Assembly: GCA_029856145.1 (NCBI GenBank)
Contig: JAHQWK010000020.1
Coordinates: 84,120-148,119 of the forward strand
DNA: 64,000 bases
Direction: 5' to 3'
Source: Promethearchaeia archaeon
GTDB taxonomy: Archaea; Asgardarchaeota; Lokiarchaeia; Sigyniarchaeales; SOKP01
Shown here: piece after piece, positions 16,738-26,774 of the stretch
Numbering within the stretch: the stretch's first letter is position 1
Layout of the letters: each line of letters starts with the position of its first letter
Translations under genes and position numbers: made by a program
The notes under the pieces: generated by a model
What the model was told of the DNA's origin: nothing
Seen by the model: the letters and a program-made list of their open reading frames with translations, nothing else
Databases searched by the model: none

Positions 16738-19044
16738 ATGATAACAACACGAGAATTTATAAATTATCAATATTCTCTGATATTTGGTTATTCTTCTCCA
16801 AATGAAGTTATAGTTGGAGATGTAATTGGCCCTGGAAGGCTTACAAGAGAAAAAGTGAATGAACTTTCGAAGGAAGTCATTAAATATTTAACAATGTATA
16901 ATGCAGTTCTGCGGGATTATACAGGTGCAGAAGTATTCAGTATTGAGTTTGATTTATACAATGTTGATGAAAAAAGTGCCCGAGTTAATATTTACCCCAA
17001 ATCAATGATTTTCATACCAGGAAAATATAAAGATTGTGAAAGTTTATTACTTGCTTTGAAACCCGAAACTGGAGTTTTAAATATACATAAATCCAGAGAA
17101 TCGTTGAATAATATAAGTAAACTATTTTTTGAGGTAGAAGAGTTTTCTGATCGCCCAGAATTAAATAGAGAAAATAAGCAAGATTTATATAACAAATTTG
17201 CCTCAAGATTCAATAAGAAATTTTATGGAGAACTAGTTGAAGATAAATGGAACAAGAAATTAATTGGTATAAGTAAAACTCTACCAACTGAAAAAGAAAT
17301 GTTAAATACATATGCTAAAGTTATCTCTAATGTTGAGGTTTTATGGTATAAAAAACCTATGGAGATTAATTTGTTGAATTCTAAATTTCAAAAGATTAAA
17401 AGCTTATTCAATGGACAACATGCAATTGAACATCTTAAATTCTCAATATCTGAGCCAAGTGCTAATTTTATTGTTGACAAAACTTTAAATTTAGGGACGA
17501 ATCTCATCAATTTAGCAAATACAGGTACTATAGATGAATCTCTAGATGAAATAATTATTTTTATGGTTAATTTTGTTATAAAAAAAATAAAAAATTATAG
17601 TGAACCTCATACAGCAGAATGGCTAATGGCTAATGTAAATACAGTGCTTATTGATTTACAAGGACATTTAAATAAATTTTTGGAATATTCTAAAAATTTT
17701 CTTAGTACAGGGGAAATGGGGGATCTTGATGAATTGTTAAACAAATTTGAATATTTTATATTAAATAAAGGAAAATTAGAAAGCGAAAATTTCGATCCTA
17801 TATGGAAAATAGCAAATAAGTTTATAGAACAAGCAATAACTCAAAAAATGAGTCTACGAATAATAGAATTAAGTTCAGTTTTTAGTTATTTTTCAGAAAT
17901 CATAAATAAGGGGCTTAGGCTAATAAGATTATCACTTCCAAAATATCTTTCATATCGCCGATTAAAAACTCTAACTACTAATTTAATAAATAAATCATAT
18001 GAAAAATTTAACCAGGAGCAAAAACCCGCAAAACTTTTAGGACAGAAGTTAATAAATAAGTTTAAAGCATTTCTTTTTAATCAAATTGAAACACATCCAC
18101 TTCTATTAAGAAAGGATCTTAAATATAATGAAAGAGAACTAATAAGAGAGTTTACTTTCTTAGTTGATAAGAATACTGATACATTTTTTAACGAAATAGA
18201 TTTGAAAATAGATGATTTAATTTCTTTTGCGGAGATCCAGATGGAATCTAAAATAAATAGTATAAAAAATCATATTGAAAAATTCAAGAAATTTTCAACG
18301 GAATTACATTATCTATTAAGCTACGTTTTAAGGCATTCTACAATAAATCGCTATATAAAGGAAGAACCTGATAAAGAAATTAGTGATCCTGTAAGCTTCT
18401 CAAATAGATTTCATAGATTTTTAGAAAAAAGAATAGGAGGTATAAATCTAGATTGGAAGTCTTATGTTCTAGATTGGATTAAAGATTATTCTAAGAAATA
18501 TCTAAGGCCAGAAGAACAAAGGGCATGGACATTAGACGAAGTTTATAATAATTTTATTGGGTATTTTGAAGAGAGAGAATTAAATGAGCAAAAAATCGAA
18601 AATTTCTTAACATTTTTAGATGCATATATTGCAAAGTTATCCAATCCAGAAGAAAGAAGTTTGTTACTTGAATTTTATAAAAATTATGAACTTAGTATTG
18701 ACATCAATACCGAATTTCCGAAGTATGTTAGAAATAATATTAAAAATGAGTTAAACAATCTAAATCCTCAACTAGAAAATATTACTCCTTTCAATTATTT
18801 TAATCTAGATGGGAATGAGACATTTTATGATTATATAAAAGATACAGAATTAAAGTATTTTTCAAAATTAGTACCAAGGCCTTTAACTGTAATTTTAAAA
18901 CATATTTTAACAAATGAGGAAAAAGAATTATTTAATGGTGATCTTTTTCATGTGCTAGATTTCAAATTCTGGCACAATAATGCTCGATTCGAAATATCAG
19001 ATAACTTTAAAGAAGTTTATAGAGAATGGGTGAGGGAATTATGA
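16738..19044 (+). CDS. Large helical protein of unknown function, first of a coupled pair
   Basis: 768 residues, no family recognised. The first 130 residues look like an alpha-beta domain (SLIFGYSSPNEVIVGDVIGPGRL, then strands VFSIEFDLYNVDEKSARVNIY). The remainder is almost entirely helical with many Lys, Glu, Leu and Ile residues, suggesting an elongated scaffold. No transmembrane segment, zinc site or nucleotide-binding motif is seen. Its stop overlaps the start of the next gene (ATGA at 19041-19044), so the two products are probably made in fixed ratio and act together. A divergent roadblock protein lies upstream. Confidence 0.7.
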   Translation: MITTREFINYQYSLIFGYSSPNEVIVGDVIGPGRLTREKVNELSKEVIKYLTMYNAVLRDYTGAEVFSIEFDLYNVDEKSARVNIYPKSMIFIPGKYKDCESLLLALKPETGVLNIHKSRESLNNISKLFFEVEEFSDRPELNRENKQDLYNKFASRFNKKFYGELVEDKWNKKLIGISKTLPTEKEMLNTYAKVISNVEVLWYKKPMEINLLNSKFQKIKSLFNGQHAIEHLKFSISEPSANFIVDKTLNLGTNLINLANTGTIDESLDEIIIFMVNFVIKKIKNYSEPHTAEWLMANVNTVLIDLQGHLNKFLEYSKNFLSTGEMGDLDELLNKFEYFILNKGKLESENFDPIWKIANKFIEQAITQKMSLRIIELSSVFSYFSEIINKGLRLIRLSLPKYLSYRRLKTLTTNLINKSYEKFNQEQKPAKLLGQKLINKFKAFLFNQIETHPLLLRKDLKYNERELIREFTFLVDKNTDTFFNEIDLKIDDLISFAEIQMESKINSIKNHIEKFKKFSTELHYLLSYVLRHSTINRYIKEEPDKEISDPVSFSNRFHRFLEKRIGGINLDWKSYVLDWIKDYSKKYLRPEEQRAWTLDEVYNNFIGYFEERELNEQKIENFLTFLDAYIAKLSNPEERSLLLEFYKNYELSIDINTEFPKYVRNNIKNELNNLNPQLENITPFNYFNLDGNETFYDYIKDTELKYFSKLVPRPLTVILKHILTNEEKELFNGDLFHVLDFKFWHNNARFEISDNFKEVYREWVREL

Positions 19045-21431
19045 TTAGTGGTGTTAAAAGGAAGACAACTGCAGTTGAAAGTACCTTCAGATTTTTTCAA
19101 ACTGTTGATTTAATAATTTCTCATTTTAAAAGAGAGGCTGACAAAAATAAAATCTTTGAGCTTATTAGTCAAAAAACAAGTCTTAGTGATTTACTAATTG
19201 CTACTGCAACTATTCATATTTACCACAGTTTAGGAATTCGAGTTCAAAAGCTATTGGATAAGGATAAATTTACTTTTGACTCGACTAAAAAATTAGAACT
19301 CAACGAAAAAAAGACGATTATTGATGAGGTTAATTCGCTATTAAAAAATTCCTTAAACCTTGAAGTAAATCTTCTCAACAAGATAATTGATTTAGAAAAT
19401 ATATTTATTTCTTTTTTGATCGAAGAACGAAAGGAAGAAATTCAAGATATTCAAAAAGAGCGAATGTTAAAAGATCTTGAAGGTCAGTTTGAACAAGAAT
19501 TGCAGGAAATCATTTTGAATTATCCCCAATTTTACTTTTATGATTTAATAGGTGATTTAATTGGTCTTAATAATGAAGTTAAAAAAGATATTTTGGAAGA
19601 ATCTGCTGCTTTTAAGGATATATCTGTTGAATTAGAGAAAAAACTAGAATTAGAAGAAAAAGAAGATAAATTCATAGAATTAGCGACTTTAGATCGACTA
19701 ATAAATAAAATCCAGACCGATTTTGAATTTAAATCATATAAAGAATTACAAATTGAAGCAATGCCCGTAAGAATGATAAAAAGGAGGGTAATAGACTATA
19801 ACTTTAACAGGTTTCCCATTTCAATACCAGGATTGAAGGTATTTATAGAAGCAAATAATCTAAAAAAAGACCTTATTTATAAAATTGAAAGTGCTCTTAA
19901 AGAAAAAATCGATTATGACCAGTTTGAAAAAAATATTCTTAGTTTTTTAAAATTTGCATTAATTAAAAAACTCAAAGAAAATCCAAATGATTTTATCTAC
20001 TTCTTACAAAGCATAAATGAATGTGAATTTGATGATATAATATATACACTAAAAAAATATGGAGTATACAATATTCTACATCTCTTAAATGTTGATGAAG
20101 AGCTTACAGCTAAAGTAAAAAGCAATATAGTTAGATACAATATAAAAAAGCTAGATATTGTATCTTTAAATGACAATAAACAGAACTTAATTTATTTAGC
20201 AAAAAAAGCGATTTCTGAAGGGAATTTCCAACATATCAAAGATACCATAGAAAGATCTGAAGAGATCTCCGAATTTGAATTATTAAATATATTAAAACAA
20301 GATCCAAATAAACATCAAGGTTTGTTAAGAATTTTAGAAGAAAAAGCAGGAATAAATATTAATAACTTGCGACAGTACATTAGAAAAAAGCAGGCCATCG
20401 ATAAAGTCTTTTTAGGTGAGCTAAAATTAAAAAATTATTCTCACATATTATTTATTTTAGAATTTGAAGAGATTTTGAATAAAATAGCAAAAGACATTTT
20501 CTTTTATATTTTATCTAAGATTTTAAGGCAACTTAGCAGAATAATAGAAGTATATTCTAAGGTTTCCAATGACAGATCACTATTCTTATTAGCTTTAAAA
20601 AAAATAGATGGAACAACTGATTCAGAAGAGTGGATTAAAGTAAAACTTGAAGAATTGATAATTAAACGATTAAATAAGAGACAAGAAGAATTGGTTATTG
20701 TATTTAATGCAAACAATCAGCCTTTTTTAGTTAATGGATTTATATTGGCACGATTGATGGAAAAATCTTTAAAAGAAGCGATTTCTGAATTAAGAAATAA
20801 TGGAAGTTTAATATATCAAAATGTTGCTGAATTAAAGTTAAAATCTGATATAATATCTCCAATTTCATATTGCATTGGATATGACATAATTAAAAGATTT
20901 GAAAATTTTGAAGAACGCCGTAAAGCAGAAGTAGAACTTATAATTGAATCTAAAGAAAAACAAAAAGAGGAGAAAGCTAAAAAAATCCGTGAAGTACAAG
21001 AATTAAGTACTTTAAATTGGATTGAACGCAGAATCACAAGTTCTCTAATGAGAATTAATAGCCCCGGAATTAACCCAAATCAATTGTATTGGCAAGAAAA
21101 AGATACAAAAATAGCTACTGATAATATTAAACTTCATAGTGAATTAAAAGGAGAACCTATTGAGTTAATCTCTGAATTTTTTAATTTTACCATAGAAAAA
21201 ATTAGGAATTTTGGTTCAGATATTAAATTACCCGATTATGGAAAAATTAAGGAGATGGTAAATAATATTACTGAAAAAACATTAATGAAAAGACTTAAAA
21301 TCGCTCCTACTCCTGAAGAAAAAAAGAATTTACTCGATGGAGAACGGTATGAAATTGGGAATCAGGTTGCTGTAAAAATTGGTAAGTTACTAGATAAGGC
21401 ATTGTATACTAAATTTAGAAGTAAGAAGTAA
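19041..21431 (+). CDS. Large helical protein of unknown function, second of a coupled pair
   Basis: 796 residues from ATG at 19041, chosen over the in-frame ATG at 19026 because it forms an ATGA overlap with the upstream stop and has GAGGG just before it. The protein is mostly helical, with charged coiled-coil stretches (for example residues 140-240, rich in Glu and Lys, and 640-680 with EKQKEEKAKKIREVQEL). No catalytic or binding motif is recognised. Like its partner it has no membrane segments. A cytoplasmic structural or scaffold complex formed by the pair is the simplest reading, but it is inferred only from coupling and composition. Confidence 0.7.
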   Translation: MISGVKRKTTAVESTFRFFQTVDLIISHFKREADKNKIFELISQKTSLSDLLIATATIHIYHSLGIRVQKLLDKDKFTFDSTKKLELNEKKTIIDEVNSLLKNSLNLEVNLLNKIIDLENIFISFLIEERKEEIQDIQKERMLKDLEGQFEQELQEIILNYPQFYFYDLIGDLIGLNNEVKKDILEESAAFKDISVELEKKLELEEKEDKFIELATLDRLINKIQTDFEFKSYKELQIEAMPVRMIKRRVIDYNFNRFPISIPGLKVFIEANNLKKDLIYKIESALKEKIDYDQFEKNILSFLKFALIKKLKENPNDFIYFLQSINECEFDDIIYTLKKYGVYNILHLLNVDEELTAKVKSNIVRYNIKKLDIVSLNDNKQNLIYLAKKAISEGNFQHIKDTIERSEEISEFELLNILKQDPNKHQGLLRILEEKAGININNLRQYIRKKQAIDKVFLGELKLKNYSHILFILEFEEILNKIAKDIFFYILSKILRQLSRIIEVYSKVSNDRSLFLLALKKIDGTTDSEEWIKVKLEELIIKRLNKRQEELVIVFNANNQPFLVNGFILARLMEKSLKEAISELRNNGSLIYQNVAELKLKSDIISPISYCIGYDIIKRFENFEERRKAEVELIIESKEKQKEEKAKKIREVQELSTLNWIERRITSSLMRINSPGINPNQLYWQEKDTKIATDNIKLHSELKGEPIELISEFFNFTIEKIRNFGSDIKLPDYGKIKEMVNNITEKTLMKRLKIAPTPEEKKNLLDGERYEIGNQVAVKIGKLLDKALYTKFRSKK

Positions 21432-21570
21432 TCTTCTTCAATATAATCTTTATTTTAAATTTTTATTCCCATTTCTAACTTATTATTTTAAAACTTCTTT
21501 TTGAAATAAAAAAGATATTAAAATATTCTTTCCTTAATTTACTAAAATTAGATAGAATTGTTACATTCTT

Positions 21571-21846
21571 ATGGCTTCAGTATTTTCATGGATTAAAAAA
21601 GAAATTGTGTATTTAAAAGATTCCTTTTTCCAAATAGTTAAAGCATTATTTCTTGTTATTTTAGCATCTAGCGGTTTGATATGTGCTATATTCTTAAGAT
21701 ATTTAGGATATAGTGGCACAATCATTTCATTTGTTAGTATTATTATCGAACTTATATCTCTCATTTTGTGTTATTTCTTATTACGGGGATATTTAAAAAC
21801 AAAGGAAAAAACTGAAGCTTCTACATCCAAAGGTAAGAAACTCTAA
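21571..21846 (+). CDS. Small two-span membrane protein
   Basis: 91 residues with two hydrophobic helices at about 18-40 and 45-72 and a Lys/Thr/Ser-rich tail ending KTEASTSKGKKL. Positively charged residues flank both helices. No family is recognised. It lies 139 bp after the large-protein operon and converges on the nuclease gene. Confidence 0.55.
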   Translation: MASVFSWIKKEIVYLKDSFFQIVKALFLVILASSGLICAIFLRYLGYSGTIISFVSIIIELISLILCYFLLRGYLKTKEKTEASTSKGKKL

Positions 21847-21858
21847 TAATAGAGGAAA

Positions 21859-22587
21859 TTAAATAAAAATTTCCCAGGGTCGCTCATCGATATGCTGGGA
21901 GATCAAATATTCTTTTATATCTTCCTTCAAAATATATGGATCATATTCCCATGCTCCCTGTTTATTAAAAGAAACACATCTAACTTTTTTAAGATTTAAT
22001 TTAGACTTTACTAAAAACCCATACATAGCAACTTGAGGGAGAGAAAGCAAAAAATTTCCTTCTGGTTTATAATCAATCACTTTAACAACATCATTTTCAA
22101 TTTGAATTAAATCAATATGACCTGTTATCGCCACATTTTCTTTTTTACCCCAAATCGGAACCTCTATTGCAACAGCATCTTTATCCTTAATTAAAATGTT
22201 TTTCAAAATTGGTTCATGCCCAGGAACACCCGAGATATTGTTTTCTTGATAATTTTCAAAAACATTTTGAGCATACTTTGGTAATTTTGATTCAGAATCA
22301 GAATACCGAATTTTACCAGATCTAATTAGGTTTTTACTATAACTTCTAATAAAAGCAGATTTAAGACCTTTAATTTTAAATTGAGATACCCTCGGAAATT
22401 CTCTTGAATTAAATAGTCTATTAGGGATTACCCCTTCGTAGACTCTTTTAAAATGGACCTTAAGCCTATTTAATTCTTCTCGATTAGTAATAATTTGAGA
22501 GTATTTTTCTTTATGATGCTCCTTATTCCAATTAAAAGAATAAGGAATATTTTGATGGATATATGTCTTTATCTTAAGTTTAAACAA
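21859..22587 (-). CDS. PD-(D/E)XK (RecB/Cas4-like) nuclease
   Basis: A 242-residue protein with the core of the RecB-type PD-(D/E)XK nuclease family. Glu142 is the first acidic residue, GHID at 156-159, IDYKPE at 171-176 supplies the D-x-K pair, and QVAMYGF at 185-191 is the Q-x3-Y motif. The N-terminal 130 residues are basic (several HxK and RxR clusters) and may bind DNA. Unlike Cas4 or AddB there are no cysteines for a cluster. No helicase or Cas genes are nearby; the divergent neighbour is a 1206-residue protein of unknown function. A repair or mobile-element role are both possible. Confidence 0.82.
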   Translation of the reverse strand: MFKLKIKTYIHQNIPYSFNWNKEHHKEKYSQIITNREELNRLKVHFKRVYEGVIPNRLFNSREFPRVSQFKIKGLKSAFIRSYSKNLIRSGKIRYSDSESKLPKYAQNVFENYQENNISGVPGHEPILKNILIKDKDAVAIEVPIWGKKENVAITGHIDLIQIENDVVKVIDYKPEGNFLLSLPQVAMYGFLVKSKLNLKKVRCVSFNKQGAWEYDPYILKEDIKEYLISQHIDERPWEIFI

Positions 22588-22914
22588 TATAAATACTCTC
22601 TCTTAATTTACCAAATCTATATAATACAATTAATATAAATTCTAAATTTAATTAAAGAATTTCACTTATTAAAAACAATGTGTTAACAATTTATTAATTT
22701 ATTAAATTTACTTTGACCATATCTCCCGACATAAAATAGTAAGGAAACTTGAGATATCTGTAATTTGTAATTTAGAGAAATCTACCCAAATACTAAACTT
22801 TTAAATATATTATTGGTAATATTTTAACGAAGAATAAGAATTGAATTGCATTGACTGTAATTAATTATTTGAGCCTAATCACTATAGAAAGGGATAAAAA
22901 ATAGCAGGATTCTT
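22588..22914. other. AT-rich divergent intergenic region
   Basis: About 330 bases between the nuclease and the 1206-residue gene. It contains A/T-rich promoter-like stretches (for example TTTTAAATATATTATT near 22800) that fit an archaeal TATA element for the rightward gene. No ORF or structured RNA is seen. Confidence 0.35.
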
Positions 22915-25900
22915 ATGAATACTCTGAATTTAGATATTTTAATTAACATGCTAAATGACACCTTAGCAAAGGATGTTAACCAAATATTCAGTAATCTCTT
23001 AAATGAAATTCAGAATTATTTAGATTTAGTTCCAATCAGTCCAAATATAATAATCATTATTACAGATGAGCTAAAGGAATATTCAAAAAAATTTTTTAGT
23101 CTTGGAGTAAGGAGAACACTGATAAATAATCAAACTCAGATAGAAATTTCAGAAAAATATTTAAAATTTTTACATTTTATCCTACTAAGAGAAGCTTACT
23201 TAAATTTTGTCCCATATGAATTAAGAGAGAAACAGATTATCCAAATTGTTATTCATGAAATAATAGAAAGTGATCTTTTTAAACTAGGGGTGATTAGTGA
23301 ATGGAAAGAGCTAGTTCGAAGTAATATAATCAATTATGACTTTTTATCATCTCAATTTGATAAACTCGATAAGTTTTTTAAGCTTGAAGCAACAGAAACG
23401 ACTCAAAGTCCTACACAATTCTTTTTTGAATTTATTCGCAGGAATGTTTCTGTAATTCATGATAAGATGGATGATTTTTATGATATTCTTTATGAAGAAT
23501 TTATCTATAAAACTTCAAAATCTCTCTATAATGATGCGATTGTAGAAACAATAAGAGTTCTTGTAAAAATTTTTTACCAAGTAAAATTTTTTAAAAATTA
23601 CAGTGAGTTTGAAGACCATTTTATTGAACTTAAGGAGAAGGGGATTATCTCTACTAATTTAAGTAAGAGAAAGTTTAGCGAAAATTTACGTTTGATTAAT
23701 AAATATACTATAATATCTCCTTCATATAAGCTAAACTATCATAAAGTAAACATAGTTGTAGCTATTACTGTTCTAAAGTTTAATCCTATTTTAGATCGAA
23801 AAGATATTTATTATTTCTTAGACAGAATCCCTTTTTTACATAATCCTATTTTTACGAAAAACGGATTTTCTGAGGAAATCTATTGTTATTTTGTTATACC
23901 TAAAATTTATTTAAAAGATTTATTGAAATTTATTGAAAAACTAAAAAATTTTGGTTATATTATTAATAAAGAATGCTATATCTGGAAAGCGTATAATAAC
24001 AACCTAAACTTGAACTATTTTAGGGAATACTTTAAAGCATTAAATAAAATCATAAATCCAAATCATGTGGAGTATGATGATAGATTTGAGCTTAAATTCT
24101 TAGATCTATATGATGAGCCTCATAAATTAATTGATCTTAATTTATTAGAATGGGTTATATTTGAAAGAGTTGCACAGTCTAGTCCCACAGGTATGGGTTT
24201 CGGACGTAGAGCAGACATACTTCAGTCACTTAAGGACGAAATGTTAAATTATATTGAAAGTGAAAGAGTTCTAATAATAAATTTAAGGGATTCTCTTAGT
24301 GTATTTTATAAAAAACCACAATTAAAAAAGGAGCTACTTGATTTTTTAGATAGCAATCAGAAGTTTGGTTTTTTTTATATAAATGATATGCTTCAGCAAA
24401 TATTTAAATACTTAGATGCAATTAAAAAGTTAATAAAAAGAAATCCTGAAATTAAGACTATAAGTAAACTCCAGGAGTTTCTAAGATTTCACCAATTTTC
24501 TCAGTTGATGGAAGAAAATATTTCTTTCAAAAATAAAGATATTCAATCAATAGTATTTAGAGATTTCATTCCATTATTTTTTAAATCATTTCAAGAATTT
24601 AGAAAATTAGAAGAAAAATATGGTTTTATCTATAATTTCTTTGAAGCTTGTAGAAAGTTAAAAATATATAGTTTCGATTTGATGAGACGAATCATTAGAG
24701 ATGAACAATTAGTTAAAAAAATTTATTATACAAAAGAAAAAAAACTTAAAGGATCTTTTGAGAAATTTAAACCATATAAAATTACTAACCAAATGCTCAA
24801 TTCCACATTTATAAAATTTCTAGATGCAAACTTAATTTCCCCTCAACTGATTAATACTATAACAACAAGTTCATTTGCCAAATATCATCCCGTTCTGCTA
24901 TTAAAAGACACAATTAATGTTAACAATCAAATAGCAAAGATTATAAAATATTTTCCAAGAGTGTTTTTAGAAAAAGTTAGGAATTTATTCACAAATGAAT
25001 CCTTTATAGTATTATTTACTTATTTCCTAAATATTAAAGAAAAAGATTTATTTTGTTCGATTCTATACCGCATTTTTAAGGAAAATATTGTTAGTTTTAA
25101 GAGATACTTTACAAGTGGTTTATCACCTTTTGTATTAATCAAAGATTTTTATGATTTTGATAGAAATAAGTTTTTTTATACAAAGGATTTATTTGAGGAA
25201 AGTCTTCTTTATATACAAAAAATATTAGGGGATCCTTTAAATCCGCTTCAGGATATTAAAACAACTAATCAAGAAAGATTTTGGTCTAAAGATCAAAATA
25301 TTATCAATTTAGTAAAAGCTGTTGATAGTCGTGTTTCACATGAACAACCTGACTTCAATTTCAATAGGTTAAATAAATTGATTGAATTCAATCGTAGTCT
25401 TAAAACAATACTTCTTAATCCAGAAAAATTTAAAAATTGTCAACGGGCAAATTTTTTTAAGAATTTTATTAAATCGATAAAATTCATCCCAAATTTTCAA
25501 GCTTTTGGCCTAAATCAATATTTCTTATACATTCGTCCTTCAAATATAGATGAAATAGATTTTAAGCATCTTCTAATTAATACTTTTCAGTCTATTAAAT
25601 ATCCAACAGTAATAGATGATACAAACTCTTTTTTAATTAAATACATATTTCCTTATCGCAATCCCAATATGAAACATCTGAACTGGTATTTAAAAACAAA
25701 ACTTATAATACAGGAGTATTGTCTCTTTTCTTTTAAAAAAATAATTCAAATTTTCAATTTTAATTATAACCTGAATGCTAATGGATGGAATTATGATTCA
25801 AATAGATTCAAAATATACATGCAGAATATACTTTTTAATCCAGATTATGAATTAGATTTTTCTAAAATACGACAGTTAAATATGATCGATCCATCAAAAC

Positions 25901-26535
25901 AAAATTCTATTGGATCTAATTCAATATTTTTCAAATTATTATTTGAAATTTACACTTGGAAAGCTGTAGATATAAAATCAATCTTAGGTACGCGGAAATA
26001 TTCAATTATTAATAATATTACAACACTAATTGCTAAAAATTTAATTTTTCCCTATATCTCATTGAAAAATTTAGAGTTCCAGGATAAAATCTACATAATT
26101 TTACCTAATGTAAAAGAAGAACTGAATCAAACCATCATAAAAATTTTTAACTTCTTTAACTATGGTTTTATTTATGAAATAGAAGGAGATTATTATATCC
26201 ATGGCTTTGCAGAACAAATTAGATTTGAAAATGGATTGATGATAAAAATATATTTTCCACAATCTGAGGTTGATGAATTTCTAAAAGTTTTTGATTTACT
26301 ATTTCATTATTTAGAAATCAATAATTATATCATTTTAACAGATTTAACATCTAGCAAAAATTTCCTAAACTGGATTTTTGGAGATTTAAGTTTTCTAGAC
26401 TCTTATAATCCTTTAATCAATTTAAAGTGGAGTAGTAAAGATAAAATTTGGTTAAATCATAAACTTTATACCGAAAAATTTGAGAAAATTTATCCCGATC
26501 TTTTTTATGGAGAGAAAAAATATCATTCACTTTGA
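22915..26535 (+). CDS. 1206-residue protein of unknown function
   Basis: The largest protein in the window; I do not recognise it. It is very rich in Phe, Ile, Asn and Lys, mostly helical, with no signal peptide, membrane segment or clear nucleotide-binding motif. Around residues 410-440 a less typical segment, SSPTGMGFGRRAD, stands out as a possible active or binding loop. Residues about 1015-1060 (LFEIYTWKAVDIKSILGTRK and following) have a winged-helix feel. The last 100 residues form a compact module (FPQSEVDEFLKVFDLLFHYL to NHKLYTEKFEKIYPDLFYG) that is repeated as a separate fragment 300 bp downstream. A repeated 42-bp element follows both copies. The divergent neighbour is a PD-(D/E)XK nuclease. 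Confidence 0.65.
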   Translation: MNTLNLDILINMLNDTLAKDVNQIFSNLLNEIQNYLDLVPISPNIIIIITDELKEYSKKFFSLGVRRTLINNQTQIEISEKYLKFLHFILLREAYLNFVPYELREKQIIQIVIHEIIESDLFKLGVISEWKELVRSNIINYDFLSSQFDKLDKFFKLEATETTQSPTQFFFEFIRRNVSVIHDKMDDFYDILYEEFIYKTSKSLYNDAIVETIRVLVKIFYQVKFFKNYSEFEDHFIELKEKGIISTNLSKRKFSENLRLINKYTIISPSYKLNYHKVNIVVAITVLKFNPILDRKDIYYFLDRIPFLHNPIFTKNGFSEEIYCYFVIPKIYLKDLLKFIEKLKNFGYIINKECYIWKAYNNNLNLNYFREYFKALNKIINPNHVEYDDRFELKFLDLYDEPHKLIDLNLLEWVIFERVAQSSPTGMGFGRRADILQSLKDEMLNYIESERVLIINLRDSLSVFYKKPQLKKELLDFLDSNQKFGFFYINDMLQQIFKYLDAIKKLIKRNPEIKTISKLQEFLRFHQFSQLMEENISFKNKDIQSIVFRDFIPLFFKSFQEFRKLEEKYGFIYNFFEACRKLKIYSFDLMRRIIRDEQLVKKIYYTKEKKLKGSFEKFKPYKITNQMLNSTFIKFLDANLISPQLINTITTSSFAKYHPVLLLKDTINVNNQIAKIIKYFPRVFLEKVRNLFTNESFIVLFTYFLNIKEKDLFCSILYRIFKENIVSFKRYFTSGLSPFVLIKDFYDFDRNKFFYTKDLFEESLLYIQKILGDPLNPLQDIKTTNQERFWSKDQNIINLVKAVDSRVSHEQPDFNFNRLNKLIEFNRSLKTILLNPEKFKNCQRANFFKNFIKSIKFIPNFQAFGLNQYFLYIRPSNIDEIDFKHLLINTFQSIKYPTVIDDTNSFLIKYIFPYRNPNMKHLNWYLKTKLIIQEYCLFSFKKIIQIFNFNYNLNANGWNYDSNRFKIYMQNILFNPDYELDFSKIRQLNMIDPSKQNSIGSNSIFFKLLFEIYTWKAVDIKSILGTRKYSIINNITTLIAKNLIFPYISLKNLEFQDKIYIILPNVKEELNQTIIKIFNFFNYGFIYEIEGDYYIHGFAEQIRFENGLMIKIYFPQSEVDEFLKVFDLLFHYLEINNYIILTDLTSSKNFLNWIFGDLSFLDSYNPLINLKWSSKDKIWLNHKLYTEKFEKIYPDLFYGEKKYHSL

Positions 26536-26648
26536 AAAAATTTCTCATAAGAAACTTTTCTCTTAAATCTTACTTTAAAATGGTTATAAAAATTTGGTCA
26601 ATTTATAATTTCAGTGTTGTTTAAAAGGGTAACTAGAGATTAATTTTT

Positions 26649-26690
26649 GTATGCCAGGTGCTCATGAAGGTCACCCGATCATGTAAAGTC
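26649..26690 (+). repeat. 42-bp element, copy 1, with an 11-codon ORF
   Basis: This 42-bp block is identical to 27323-27364 and is much richer in GC than its surroundings. It contains ATG at 26651 to TAA at 26684-26686, encoding MPGAHEGHPIM. As RNA, GGTG pairs with CACC and CATGA with TCATG in crossed order, which would form an H-type pseudoknot. It lies about 115 bp after the 1206-residue gene. Downstream, ATGTAAA can pair with TTTACAT (about 26723-26729), followed by an ATTCTATTT run rich in T, so the element may be the core of a short terminated transcript. Confidence 0.75.
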
Positions 26691-26774
26691 TACCAGTTTT
26701 GCAATGTCTTTATGGATGGACATTTACATTCTATTTCTTTTTTATCTTATAAAGTGGTAATAAAATAGTGGAGA

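Noticed and set aside
21859..22587. Cas4 and a CRISPR locus
   Set aside because: The nuclease lacks the Cys cluster of Cas4, and no repeats or cas genes are near.
26640..26700. The 42-bp element as a C/D box sRNA on the minus strand
   Set aside because: ATGATCG and CTGG resemble C and D boxes, but neither matches the consensus and there is no closing terminal stem.
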